Source: Siphonodentalium dalli (Eukaryota > Mollusca > Scaphopoda > Gadilida > Siphonodentaliidae). Taken from it: DNA of 64,000 bases. The stretch spans positions 66,639,031-66,703,030 of the forward strand of contig CP136065.1 in assembly GCA_032622095.1 (NCBI GenBank), written 5' to 3'. Under the pieces are notes generated by a model that was not told the origin of the DNA, ran no database searches, and worked only from the letters and a program-made list of their open reading frames with translations. Within the stretch, counting starts at the first letter, position 1; the number at the start of each line of letters is the position of its first letter. Shown here in pieces: positions 29,301 to 40,935 of this stretch. The position numbers were made by a program, and so were the translations under genes.

Positions 29301-29499
29301 GTATGTGACCAGTCATCAGTATATTTTGAAAATATATTGAATTTACATAGACATTTTGTTTGTTTATTCATCCTTCCCGCATCAGTAAAAAGTTTGGAGC
29401 TCTCTGTCATCATAGGTTGGGTTGGAATGATCTTTGGCATGCTCACATCAGCGATCTGGGAGATCTGTCTTAAATGTTTCACACTGATATGTTTTGGAC

Positions 29500-30075
29500 C
29501 AAATACATAAGATGACTTGCAAAACGGCAACCAAATTTGGTAAAAAGTTTAGTTTTCACATATATCCCGAACATTATTCTCTGCTGTTCCGAAAAGGTAG
29601 CAAATTGTGACTTACTTGGTTATTAAACATGTTACTTAACCTCTTCACTGCTAAATGACATTATGACGTGTGCTGGGTTGTTGACATTATTGTAATTTTC
29701 AAGTGGAAAAATATAACGGGAATATCACAAGAACCATAAAACTGACTCAGTTGAAATTCTATTATTATTTCACAATCGTGGAACATCTTACACTGTTTGA
29801 AACTTCGAGATACAGTTATTCCGATGCACCAATCTCTGAGTTCCAGTTATGAATAATGACCTACTGCTAGTGTGCTGAAGTGACAACTAAATATTGTATT
29901 CTGTCAAATTCATTTTAAATGATGCAGTATGGAATTTTGCCGAAAACATCTTTTGGGATTCTGGCCATGTATTTGTAAGGAAATGGCCAGAACTTTCAGA
30001 CGGAACCCAGAGAGACCATAATATGTGGCTACTCTGGCCCTTTAGCATCAAAATTGATCAACTTAATACAGTATG
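29500..30075. repeat. Fragments of mosaic repeat K
   Basis: 29510-29640 is a reverse copy of 37495-37620 (CATATATCCCGAACATTATT, GCAAATTGTGACTTACTTGG). 29905-30075 is shared with 31985-32180 in reverse (AATTTTGCCGAAAACATCTT, AAATTGATCAACTTAATACA). The open frame at 29894-30076 is part of this repeat. Confidence 0.6.
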
Positions 30076-30079
30076 ATCA

Positions 30080-31135
30080 TGAGTGCTGATGGATACATTG
30101 GGAGTGATTTTATGGTTATGGGAAATGTGTACATGGAATGATTGTACGGTCATGGTTGAAGGGTACATGCATACCTAGAGTATAGCTGGATCACCATTGA
30201 TGGGCGTGTGTGTATATGAAGAGTGCCCTTGTGGTAATGGGTGGGATGTATATGATATGTATATATGTCATGGGTGTATGTCATTGGTTGGTAAATAGGT
30301 ATACAGGGAGTAGCTCTGCGATCATGGATAAGGCGTATGAGTACACAGCGAGTTGCTGAATTGTCATGTGTGAGGTGTATATACAAGACTGAAAGCTATG
30401 AGTTTCTGTGTGAGCGAGGTATCGGTATATTTGGAACAGCTGTATGGACGTTGATGAGATGTATATTTACACATGGAGTGACTATGATCATGGGTGGGGT
30501 GTTTATCTATATCTTGAGTGGCTATATGACCATTGGTGTGCGATTAGGTATTCAGGCAGTGAATGTATGGCCAATGGTGAGATGAATAGGTATATATGGA
30601 GTGACTGATCATGAATGTCTTGAATATGTACATGGAGTGAGTGACTATATGGTCATGGGTCAGGTTTAGCAGTATACTGGGTGTACCTACATGGTGACTC
30701 ATGGATGTGTGGTCACATTTGGTTGTACAGGTATACCCAAGTGTGGCTGTGTGCTCATCGGTGAGGTTTTTGTGTATAAAGCGAGTGGTATATGGTCATT
30801 GGTGAGGTGTATATGTAGACCTGACCTGGTCACGGATGGGGTGTATCTTGAGTGGCTTTTTTGTCCTGAGTGTGGCAAACAGGTATACAGGGAGTGACCA
30901 TATGGCCAATGGTGAGGTTAATAGATATACACAGTTACTGCATGATCATGAATGTGTGAAACAGGGAGTGTCTATATGGTTATGGGTCAGGTGTATGAGT
31001 ATGCATGCGTGGTGACTCATGGCTGTATGGTGGGTGTACGGGTATACACAGGTGTGGCTGTATTATCATGGGTGAGGTGTATACAGGTCATTTGTGTGGT
31101 GTTTATGTATGTATGGAGTGACTATATTGACATTG
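30080..31135 (+). repeat. Degenerate minisatellite (TATGGTCATGGGTGAGGTGTATA type)
   Basis: About 20 very diverged units contain TATGGTCATGG(G), GTGAGGTGTATA and CAGGGAGTGACTATATG. Copies in the same orientation are at 33120-33470 and in reverse orientation at 35890-36235 and 37075-37290. Short open frames here are by-products of its composition. Confidence 0.7.
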
Positions 31136-31137
31136 TT

Positions 31138-31915
31138 GTTATACCCCCCGCAACGAAGTTAGGGGGGGGTATACTGGAGTCAGCTCGTCCGTCCATCCGT
31201 CGTCCGTCCGTCCGTGGACACAAATTTGTCCGGAGTTTTTCTCAGTCGTTTTTGATCAATTTCCTTGAAACTTGGCACAGGCATCAACCACCATGGGAAC
31301 CTGTGCACCTGCGATTATGACGTCTGTCGGACTATTTTTGTTGGAGTTATTCCCCCTTTTTCTACTTAGAAATGTTTTGCAACATGTATAATTTTGTCCG
31401 AGCTTTTATTCCTACATTTCTAGGTCAATTTGTTTTTAACTTGGCACAGACATTTAGTACCATGGGAACCTGTGCACCTGCGATTATGACGTCTGTCCTA
31501 CATTTTTTAGTGGAGTTATTCCCCTTTTTTGACTTAGACATTTTTTTGCAACATGCCTAATTTTGTCCGAGCTTTTATTTCTACATTTTTAGGTCAATGT
31601 TTTTTAATCTTGGCACTGATATTTAGCACCATGAGAACCTGTGCACCTGCGATTATGATGTCTGTCCGACTTTTTTTGTGGAGTTATTCCCCTTTTTCGA
31701 CTTAGAACATTTTTGCAAAATGCATAATTTTGTCCGAGCTTTTATTCCTACATTTTTCGGTCAATGGGTTTAAGATTAGGGTTATGGTTGTACACCTGCA
31801 ATGGGAACTGTTATTTTATTATTTTAACTAAATGTTTACTGACATGTGAAACATCTTAGTATTTTTAAAACAGGGGGGTATCCGTAGTCCCATTGGGACA
31901 GTCACACCTCTAGTT
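31138..31915 (+). mobile_element. Pearl-like non-autonomous Helitron
   Basis: The left end is TATACCCCCCGCAACGAAGT with a GGGGGGTATACTGGAG fold. A (GTCC)n tract and four ~160-170-bp core units follow (TTTTGTCCGAGCTTTTATTC, ACCATGGGAACCTGTGCACC, GCGATTATGACGTCTGTC). The right end, GGGGGGTATCCGTAGTCCCA then TTGGGACAGTCACACCTCTAG, has the hairpin GTCCC...GGGAC and ends CTAG before T, as Helitron 3' ends do. Confidence 0.8.
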
Positions 31916-31929
31916 CTACATGTACACAT

Positions 31930-33115
31930 TGGGTGGCTATCGCTTCCCACAATAATATGAATATGTTAATCGAGAGGTCATGTCAGATAGTTCTCCATCT
32001 TGATGGTTTTTATGCACAATGGAGGAAACGTTAGTTGATCAATTTTGATGCTAATGGGCCAGAGTAGCCACATAGTATGGTCCCTCTCAATTCCGTTTGA
32101 AAGTTCTGCCAATTTCCTTTCAAAAACATTGCCCAGAATCCCAAAAGAAGTTTTCGGCAAAATTCCATACTGCGTCATTTAAAATTAATATTTCCAGTTC
32201 CGGTGGCCATTTTGGTGGCCATCTTGGACGTGGAATTCCAATTTTGCCTTAAAGGTAGCATGTTGTCTTAGCTTCACATTAATATATACATTTGTATACA
32301 TTTGTCAAGACTTTCTCTTAATAATTTGCATCAAACTGACTTATAGTGCATCGTCTTAAAAACGGCAGTCACGTTAGACGCCATCTTGTGTCATGTGTAC
32401 AAGGCCACTTTTGTTCGTGTTAACATTGCTTAAAAGTTGGGGGGACATAATAAGGAAGAACTGAGTGGGGTGACTTAAGTACTGTGGTCGGGTGCAAGAA
32501 TGAAAACGTCATAATTATTTTGCTACCAAAACTGCATATGTTCAAATACCTACAAAATGACACATCACCTGTTAAAATTAAATCATAATGAATTCACCTG
32601 TGTGTGATATCAGTTTCCCCCACCCCATCATAATCGGAAGAAAAAAATTGTAACTGAGAAAGGCTAAACTTTGACCCTGTAGGTACAATAGGACCCAAAC
32701 TATTTGCTGTTAACATCGTTTTTCATTACCAGTACATATTTAGGGTACATCAAAATACCAAAGAAGTTAAGTAGTGGGGAGGGGTGCATGAGATGTGGCA
32801 GGTCGTCCCAGCTCGTGGACTATATATCATTTGGTTTGGTTATCAAATGACACGCACCCCAATGGGCAGCATCAGACACCAGGTCATTAATTAAAGGTAC
32901 TCAATCCGAACAGAGGGTCCCCATCTCAACAGATTCCAACAACAACAATCCGATCAGAGGGTCCTATATTACTAATTCTTTGGCTTTGGGGGTAAAAAAT
33001 ATTTGATTCGAGTCTAGGAACCCATCAAACAAAGCTGAGAGTTATTAGATATTGATTTTTGAAATTTGTTATTTACTCGAGATGAGTACTAATAATTGCC
33101 TTCAACTGCCGTAAT
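31930..33115. other. Repeat K fragment and low-copy intergenic sequence
   Basis: 31980-32250 is repeat K in reverse (CCAAAAGAAGTTTTCGGCAA, GGTGGCCATTTTGG). 32260-33115 shows no repeat or coding signal that I recognise. Confidence 0.45.
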
Positions 33116-33119
33116 CTGC

Positions 33120-33475
33120 TCGGGATGTGTACACCAAAATCTATGATGTATGATCACGTATGGGCTGTGTGAGTATACATCGAGTGGCTGAATTATCATG
33201 GGCGAGGTGTATATGCAAATCTAGTTTGTACGAATAGTCGTGCGGGGTATTGGTGTATCCATTGGTGAGGTGTATACCTATACATGGATTGACTCTATGG
33301 TAAAGAGTGGGGTGTATATGTATATCATGAGTGGGTATATGGTCATGGGTGTGAAGAAAAGGTATACAGGGAGTTACTGTATGGCCAATGGTGAGGTGAT
33401 GTACGTTGTATTGCTATATCTAGAAGGTATGTATGGTCAATGATCAGGTGTCGATGTATACATTAAAATATATGT
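33120..33475 (+). repeat. Degenerate minisatellite, second block
   Basis: Units have GTGAGGTGTATA, ATGGTCATGGGTGTG and TACAGGGAGTTACTGTATG, in the same orientation as 30080-31135. Confidence 0.65.
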
Positions 33476-33529
33476 TAATCAATTAGGGAGGTAATTCAGA
33501 GAGTTCTTCATCGTGGTGGCCTTTTATAT

Positions 33530-34725
33530 GCACACTGGAGGTCATTTAGTCAATCAATCTTGATATCAATGGCCCAGAATGTGTTGTTATCAAGCAGTTT
33601 TTCACTAATCTCCTTGTTTGCCTTTCAAAAGGCCTACAGAAGAGCAGAGAATAATGTCCGGGATATATTTGAAAATATCAACTTTTCTACCAAATTGTTT
33701 GGACAGTTTGCAAGCCAGCTTGAGTATGTTTTTTTTCTAAAAACACATCAATGTGAGGCATTTAAGACGGAACAAAACGATAAACACCATAGATAGTTCG
33801 CATTTAAGACGGATAAAAATAAACACCAAACATGGTTCCATTTTACTTGAAAAAATGGTGCAATGTTTTGCCGATTTTGAGAGAAAATTCCAATAATTTT
33901 GGTAATGTAATAGTAACACTTATCCAATATGCTTCATAAATGTTAGTATCCAATGTATATATGACAGAACAGCCAATTTTATTCATCATCCATGACTTTT
34001 GATTGATTGCATGGCACTCTGGGACAATATTTACCACTTTCCATATTTTGGCCGCCATTTTGACAGCCATTTTGAACCAAAGTGACCATTTTGGCTCCAT
34101 TGAGTTGAAATATTCATGAGCAATGGTATGCCTCAATTACTTTGCACAGTTCTGTTCATTTCTTGTGGAAATATGACTAGAATCCAAATGGTGATTTTTT
34201 TGGTGAAATTTCATACAGCGTTCTATAAAATCGAATTATTGAGGGTTAGGAAAGGGCTGGGATCTCATGAATGGCATATTTCATTGCTCAAATGATGAGT
34301 TAAGATGAACAATACAAAATATAGTCACATTTTCAAACCAGTTCCATAAAGAAGAAACTGGTCTAGAAGATATTAGTGAAAAAACGTCAAATTTCCCACT
34401 TACGGCTGCCATTTTGACGGTTATCTTGAACGGGTAGTTCCAATTTCGAACCAAAACATGTGCCATTATATCTCACAGAGACATTCTTACTGTATATACC
34501 TAATTTTAAATCCCAGATTCCATGGAAAGATTAATTGTGACATTTAATAAATTATATAATTAACGCTCTTTAAATTCGGAAAACCCATTAAAAGAGGGGT
34601 TAAAGTGAAATTTCAGCGTGGCTCCATATCTAATATCAATTGGTATGTGAATATATGTACATATGTGCAAAATTTCATGCTTTAGTCACGAAGTGAACAT
34701 TTTTTTTTACTAATCTACTCCACTA
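33530..34725 (+). repeat. Repeat K, long copy 1
   Basis: This copy is collinear with 37400-38625. Landmarks are GCATGGCACTCTGGGACAAT, TTTTGGCCGCCATTTTGACA, TCGAATTATTGAGGG, TGGCATATTTCATTGCTC, AACCAGTTCCATA and TTAAAAGAGGGGTTAAAGTG. Estimated identity is ~80%. No open frame is conserved between the copies, so this is non-coding. Confidence 0.8.
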
Positions 34726-35164
34726 ATAACAAGTAATTGAAGAACACACTGACAAAATACATGTCCGATTGGGAGATAAGAACCATTCGGCAAACCTAGT
34801 CAGATTCCGTCACCGTTTTAGAGGTCATAGGTCGAGGAGTCCAGAATGTGGAGAACCGAAACCGAAACTGATAAAAATAACTGGGGATATCCATATTGTG
34901 CTAGTACTTCCGCATGTTGTGTTGCACAACCAGGAAGAACAGCTTCTTCAGTTCGTTACATCTTATCGATCCATAATACATATAGGTATTAAGATAAAAC
35001 TTCGATGTAACTGGTCCATGAGGAGATATCAGGTGGAAGGTGAGGTTTTAACTATGTAATTTTCTAATTTTGCACTTTTTATCCCGCTGTAGTGTTGCTG
35101 ACTGATACGACTAGGTCTTCATGTAAGACGCACGAAATCATATATATTTCTCCATATATATTAT
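34726..35164. other. Low-copy sequence ending in a segment shared with the flank of the giant palindrome
   Basis: 35113-35164 (GTCTTCATGTAAGACGCACG, AAATCATATATATTTCTCC) is the reverse complement of 53487-53540, the right flank of the 13-kb palindrome. The preceding 350 nt show no feature. Confidence 0.55.
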
Positions 35165-35545
35165 CGACACGGATATGTATGACCGATCGGGACGAAACTT
35201 GGTACGTGTGTGTAGTTTGACCAGGCGGTGGACGTTGTCGTATTGGCGAGCCCGTGCGACGCCCACTTCGCGCATGCGCAGACGAGATCTCGGAAACGGG
35301 TGGAGCTATCGACTTGAAATTTGCTATGTGAATGTATCTTGCCCCGGATACGAATTTTATCGGGTCGCCGAGCCCGTGCGACGCCAGCTTCGCGCATGCG
35401 CAGACCAGATCTCGAAAACGGGTGGAGCTATCGACTTGAAATTTGGTTTTTGAATAGCCCGGACAACGTCGGGCTGGGTAGAGCTATCGACTTGAAATTT
35501 GGTTCTTGAATAGCCCGGACAACGTCGGGCTCATCGGCTAGTATT
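35165..35545 (+). mobile_element. HINE copy 2
   Basis: Same family as 22267-22695, here in plus orientation. It has GATCGGGACGAAACTTGG, two and a half core units (GGGTGGAGCTATCGACTTGA), a duplicated terminal hairpin GCCCGGACAACGTCGGGC (35458-35475 and 35512-35529), then TCATCGGCTAG|T. Confidence 0.85.
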
Positions 35546-35705
35546 ATATATATATATTTAATATATATATTTAATATACATATATGTATAGCTATATGTG
35601 TACGTAGGACACCGACACCGACATGCGCAAGTATGGTTACTGTTTGCTGAAGTATCTCAGAACCCAACTCTATATGTGTGTGCCATATACATGTACATAT
35701 ATAAC
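35546..35705. repeat. TA-rich tract and segment shared with the left flank of the giant palindrome
   Basis: TATAGCTATATGTGTACGTA, CACCGACATGCGCAAGTATG and GTTTGCTGAAGTATCTCAGA are the reverse complement of 39995-40090, directly left of the 13-kb palindrome. Confidence 0.85.
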
Positions 35706-35879
35706 ATTATCATACCGAAAGTGCCGTCACTTTAACATTCACGCATTGCCAGCGCATTGTCTCCCTTTAATGTTCACACATAATGCATTGTGTCCCTTTA
35801 ACATAATATGCGGTAATACACCTATTAGGAATATAATTCAGGGCGAGGCTCCCCATTAATCATCAATGACATCACGTAA

Positions 35880-36240
35880 TATACATAACATTACACCCCA
35901 TAACGTAATATGGCAGAGATGCATATACATCACATATGCAACCATGGCCATGCAACCATGACCACATGGGCACTTCATATATACCCATACACCACCAAAG
36001 ACCATCCAACTATGCTCCATGTACACTTCAACAATCATGATACAGTCATTCCATGTACATCTATATACATTGCACATAAGCATACAACCACTCCCTATAT
36101 ATGCATACACCCGCAGTCCCATACGTGATCATACAGCCAACATATGCATACATATACACCCATCCGTGACAATAGTCACCCAATGTAGGCATGTATATCC
36201 CACACATTACCATACAGTCACTATATATATACTTGTAATA
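35880..36240 (-). repeat. Degenerate minisatellite in reverse orientation
   Basis: ACCATGGCCATGCAACCATG, CATATACACCCATCCGTGAC and CATACAGTCACTATATATA are complementary to the 30080-31135 type. Confidence 0.65.
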
Positions 36241-36319
36241 CGACCTTGCCTAAACCTACATACAAGGCTCGTCCTGATTGGTCAATATCATGTATTCCCA
36301 CGGAGAAACGAACGTCGTT

Positions 36320-36968
36320 TTGTGGTACAATTCTAGTGACACTCCACAGTTTCAACAGGAATGGGCCCAAAATAGGGGGCCCATAGATTCATACATATAT
36401 ATGCCTGAAATTAATACAGAATAGGCATTCAGAATTTGATACATAATTTCCATAATATATAGGCTATCAATAGTTATGGCCCTTGATCTTTTGATTGAAA
36501 ATGTGATTTTTATTAAAAAAATGACCAAAATATTGCATTTTCATACCCAAGGGGCACGAATACCAGATTTGTTCAAGCATGGTCACCTATGTTGGTTTAA
36601 AGGTCTCTGGCTTCCAACATCAATGTGAAAAAATTTCAAACTTTCGCCGTTAAAATACCAGAAAATAAATTTTTAATGCAGATGACAAATTTTGGGTGCT
36701 AAAAAATGGACCCAGTATCTAGAGCCACTGTTTCGCAGAAAACGCTACTGCTGTCTATGGGTGGGGTCAAGGTCACTTGCACTTATTTTTTTCATCAGTC
36801 TAGAACACCTTCTAAAATTACACAAATTCATATCCCACCTTGTCTTAATAGACATACCACATGAATGGTGCCAGAAACCACTAGCACTTTATATCTATAA
36901 AATCACCCGTACTGATCATTCAAAACTATGGAGTGTCACCCTAGATATTCGAAATTGTACCACAAAAA
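36320..36968. mobile_element. TIR element H, ~650 bp
   Basis: The left end TTGTGGTACAATTCTAGTGA, CACTCCACAG pairs with the right end GGAGTGTCACCCTAGATATT, CGAAATTGTACCACAA. The interior has no recognised protein; its open frames are short. Confidence 0.65.
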
Positions 36969-37069
36969 TTGTGGTACAATCACTCAATCAGTGAAATGCT
37001 GCCAACGCCTCAAACTCTCAGAAGTCAAATCACACGGGCATTGGTTAATGTCATTCTATAGACCGAAGA

Positions 37070-37295
37070 AAGAGACATACAATGACTACATACTGTACTA
37101 TACTGAATACACCACTCCAATAACATACACATAATCATTGTATAGCTAATTACCTGACACATGACCATACAGTCACCCCTTGTATACATATACATCTCAC
37201 CATGGACACACCACCCCATCACCGTATAGGCTACTCCTTCGCACCATTCATGACCATACAATAACTCCATGGCTACCATTTTGATATACACCATA
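37070..37295 (-). repeat. Degenerate minisatellite in reverse orientation, short block
   Basis: CACATGACCATACAGTCACC, CATATACATCTCACCATGG and TCATGACCATACAATAACTC. Confidence 0.6.
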
Positions 37296-37319
37296 TAATT
37301 AAGTTGATTTTGTATGCTA

Positions 37320-38628
37320 ATATGGTTTCACTCTGTTCCGTTTAGACATTCTGCCTTTTTCCGTTAAAATATATGGCCAGAGTCCCAAAAGACATTTTTG
37401 GCAAAAGTCCACACTACAGTACATCATTTAAATGAATTAATCATGCCCCAGAAGGTACAGGGACAACGAGAATGAAACACGTAGTAGTCAGTGGATTAAG
37501 TAATATGGTTACTAACCAAGTGAGTTACAATTTGCTAACTCTTGGGAACAGAGAATACTACTCGGGATATATGAAAAACAAAATTACCAAATGTGGTTGC
37601 CATTTTGGAAGCCATCTTGAGTAATGTTGTCTTAAAACACATTAGTGTGACGCATTTAAGACAGACCCAAAACAATAAACTTCTTTGATACCAAAGATAG
37701 TCCCATTTACTTGAATTAATGGTCCAGACTCGAAAAGTTAATTTTTGCCAATTTTGATGTCAAGCTTGTGATATAAAAATCCAATAATTCTGGCAATGTC
37801 ATAGGTTACATTAGTAACACTTAACAAATGTGCATAACAAATGCTCAAATTTAATGTAGACAGCATAGCCAATTGTATTCGTCAATCACAACTTGTAAGC
37901 GATTACATGGCATGCTGGGGCAATATTTACCATTTTCCAGGTTTTGGCCGCCATTTTGGCAGCCATTTTCCGACAAAGTGACAATTTTTGTTGATTGAGT
38001 TCAAATATTCGTAATTAATTGTATGCCTCACTTAATTTGCACAGTTCTGTCAATTTCTTGTTAAAATATGACTAGAATCCTAACGGTGATTTTCGGTGAA
38101 ATGTCATACCGAGTTCTGTATAATCGAATTATTGAGGGATCGGAAGGGACTGGAATCACACGAATGGCATATTTCATTGCTCTAATGATCAGTTAACACG
38201 AACAATACAAAATAAAGTCCCATCTCCAAACCAGTTCCATACAGCGAACCTGATCTAGAAGATATTAGTAAAAAAAACGTAAAATTTCCTCTTTCAGCTG
38301 CCATTTTGACGACCGTCTTGGACGGGGAGTTCCAGTTTTACCCTATAAATGTGGCATCATATCTCTCAGAGTCATACCTACCTATATGACTAATTTTAAT
38401 TCGCATATTTCATGGTAGGATTAATTGTGATATTGAATAACTTATTTAATCACGAAACGCTCTTTAAATTTGGAAAACCCCTTAAAAGAGGGGTTAAAGT
38501 TAAATTTCAGCATGGCTCCATATCTAATATCAATAAGTGTGTGAATGTGTACATATGTGCAAAGTTTCATGGTTTAGACACAATTTGAACAATTGCCTTG
38601 AAATGTTTACTTAATCTACTCCACTATA
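37320..38628 (+). repeat. Repeat K, long copy 2
   Basis: This copy contains GGCCAGAGTCCCAAAAGACA, GTTGCCATTTTGGAAGCCAT, TTTTGGCCGCCATTTTGGCA, AACCAGTTCCATACAG and TTAAAAGAGGGGTTAAAGTT. It is collinear with 33530-34725. Confidence 0.8.
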
Positions 38629-38761
38629 CAGGCATGTGGCGGTGTCGGTGTGCCCTGGGCAGAGTACGAACGGGTATATATACTGTCGGTGTCGGTGTGT
38701 CCTGGATTGAGTACACTTACATGTATACATAAAGCACACAGAAAATACGGGCATGTGTCGG
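38629..38761 (+). repeat. Short tandem repeat GGTGTCGGTGTG
   Basis: GGCGGTGTCGGTGTGCCCTG, GTCGGTGTCGGTGTGTCCTG and GTGTCGG lie left of the LINE. The series continues right of it at 39931 (GTGTCGGTGTGCCCTGGGC), so the LINE interrupts this repeat. Confidence 0.75.
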
Positions 38762-39931
38762 TCAATCAATCAATCAATCAATTATTTATTCACTCAAATC
38801 GTCAAATATAACACAATAGAGCTCGGTGGAATACAGTGCATATAATTTCTGTGCAAATTACAAAAGTGGTGCGCGTTGAAAATTACACATATTATAATAA
38901 TACAGTTGATTGAGAACAGCCCATGGTTGTGCAAATGTCGGATTTTAATGTATTACGTATATATTATGCCTCAGGAGTTTTTGAATAAAATCAGGACCCG
39001 TCTAATGAAAAGAGATAGGTTTTTCAAGGCTTTATGTCGTTTACAGTTAAAGAGTTCACTTAATTTGATGGTATTTGGTCGACGATAATAATATTTGTGT
39101 ATGTATTTGACTCGCAGGTCTTTTAAACACGGACATTGCAATATTACGTGGAATTCGTCCCCTATATTTGTACCGCATAGAGTACATAGTCTATCGGAAT
39201 AATCTGAGTTAATCCATGAACCAGATTCGACTGGTAAGTGGTGGTTGCGGGTACGAAATTTCAGAAGTATTTGGACGGTGTCGTTTTTCACGAAAGAGAG
39301 GAATTTCTCTTTGGTGAAGTCGTGTTTTATAATTCTGTAGAAGGCATACTTATTTGAATTACACATTGTACCTCTACATTCTTGAATGAATTGGTCTTCC
39401 AGCCTACACTTGACCGACTTCTTAAATATGTCGAGACTAGATAATGTGTAATTGATCCATATACCCCCCATTCCAAGTTCATTTAACAGTTTATGCACAT
39501 TTGCAATCCATGGGTTGTTAACGTTAGATGAGTTGTAATAAGTGAGTAATATATAATGGTTTTTCACGAAAGAGAGGAATTTCTCTTTGGTGAAGTCGTG
39601 TTTTATAATTCTGTAGAAGGCATACTTATTTGAATTACACATTGTACCTCTACATTCATGAATGAATTGGTCTTCCAGCCTACACTTGACCGACTTCTTA
39701 AATATGTCGAGACTAGATAATGTGTAATTGATCCATATACCCCCCATTCCAAGTTCATTTAACAGTTTATGCACATTTGCAATCCATGGGTTGTTAACGT
39801 TAGATGAGTTGTAATAAGTGAGTAATATATAATACAGTATAAATGGTAGCCTATTGCAGTTCATTTGTATAAGTTTTCCCCAGTACGTTAAATTTTTAAT
39901 TTGATTTTCATAGTGATGGGGAATATTCCCA
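38762..39931 (-). mobile_element. 5'-truncated LINE (CR1/L2/Jockey-like) with 7-bp TSD
   Basis: Both ends are flanked by GTGTCGG (38755-38761 and 39932-39938). On the minus strand the 3' end is a (TGAT)n tail, TAATTGATTGATTGATTGAT, typical of CR1/L2-like LINEs. Only the C-terminal end of ORF2 is present. The fragment lies in reverse orientation to the other LINE at 61185-63248. Confidence 0.85.
38971..39931 (-). pseudogene. C-terminal end of LINE ORF2 with an internal 92-codon tandem duplication
   Basis: The frame stays open through the whole fragment to a stop at 38971. It has no RT catalytic box. A Cys/His motif near the C-terminus, RLCTLCGTNIGDEFHVILQC (C-x2-C...H-x4-C), is the zinc-knuckle-like motif that follows the RT domain in many mollusc LINEs, and the end is LSLFIRRVLILFKNS. 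The segment from YILLTYYNSSNVNN to KEKFLSFVKN is present twice in direct tandem. The period is exactly 276 bp (39283-39558 and 39559-39834), with only a single difference seen (IHECR against IQECR). The upstream ATG at 39990 belongs to flanking DNA. Confidence 0.8.
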
Positions 39932-40176
39932 GTGTCGGTGTGCCCTGGGCAGAGTATAAACGAATATATATGTACATGTATATGGTACACACATATGGAG
40001 TTGGGTTCTGAGATACTTCAGCAAACAGTAACCATACTTGCGCATGTCGGTGTCTTACGTACACATATAGCTATGCATATATGTATATTAAATATATATA
40101 TTAAATATATATATTAAATATATACATATATATATAGCTCTATAGAGAGAGAGAGAGAGATATATATATATATATA

Positions 40177-40220
<44 letters not shown>
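39932..40220. repeat. Left flank of the giant palindrome with (GA)n and (TA)n microsatellites
   Basis: ATGGAGTTGGGTTCTGAGAT, CATGTCGGTGTCTTACGTAC and three TTAAATATATATA units are followed by (GA)n at 40145-40162 and a (TA)n tract to 40220. Confidence 0.9.
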
Positions 40221-40224
<4 letters not shown>

Positions 40225-40935
40225 TTATTAACTTCACATGGCGCGGCGCGGCCGCGAAAAGCGCGGAAAGTGCGGTAGTGGCCAGGCACGTCAGGTCTGA
40301 AGAATAGGTAAACTGCGATTTTATTTTAATTTTAAATGCACCCTATTATGTAACAATGAATCGACCAATAACTCCAGTTAGGGTAGCTTGATCTAAATCA
40401 TAGTTGGTATGTGTATCTACGGGCAAGAACGTACTCTCTGTATTTCGTATCGTTTTACCGCTATAATGCTTTGCCGTATACAGGGGAAGTTCGAGAGCGA
40501 GTTTAGTACAATTTATTTTTACATGAGTTACGGGCATTTTTTACTTAGAATTGAACAATTTTGTCAACATTTTTGGTTTGCGGCCGATAACTCTGGTTGG
40601 ATTTATCGACATGAACAAAAGTTGGTATACGTACGTGTGTATTACCTGGATCGAAATACACGACAAATTTAAATAAGGGACCGTCGAATCATTTTACACG
40701 AGTTATGGCCCTTGTTTTTACTTATAATTCTGCTGATTTTGTTAACATTTCTGATTTCTGACGACGATTTGGATTATTTGAATTGAACCAAAGTTCACCA
40801 GCTAAACCAGCCAACATGCCAAGTTCGTCGAATAAGGGTTCCGTCCAATTATTTTTACCTACGTTACAACATTTTTCGACATACAATCAGCATTGACATC
40901 GGTTTAATTAGCGTGTTAATCTCACCCGCGCACCT
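40221..40935 (+). repeat. Left long terminal inverted repeat
   Basis: The outer ~100 bp are GC-rich with overlapping CGCG motifs. The rest is AT-rich with GTATGTGTATCTACGGGC, GAGTTATGGCCCTTG and TTCGTCGAATAAGGGTTCCG. The open frame at 40409-40672 is mirrored in the right copy but has no motif, so I read it as non-coding. Confidence 0.9.

Noticed and set aside
29894-32178. Similar open frames at 29894-30076 (+) and 31978-32178 (-)
   Set aside because: They are two copies of the non-coding repeat K in opposite orientation; other copies do not keep the frame.
36692-36994. 100-codon frame in element H
   Set aside because: No motif and the frame runs out through the element's right TIR.
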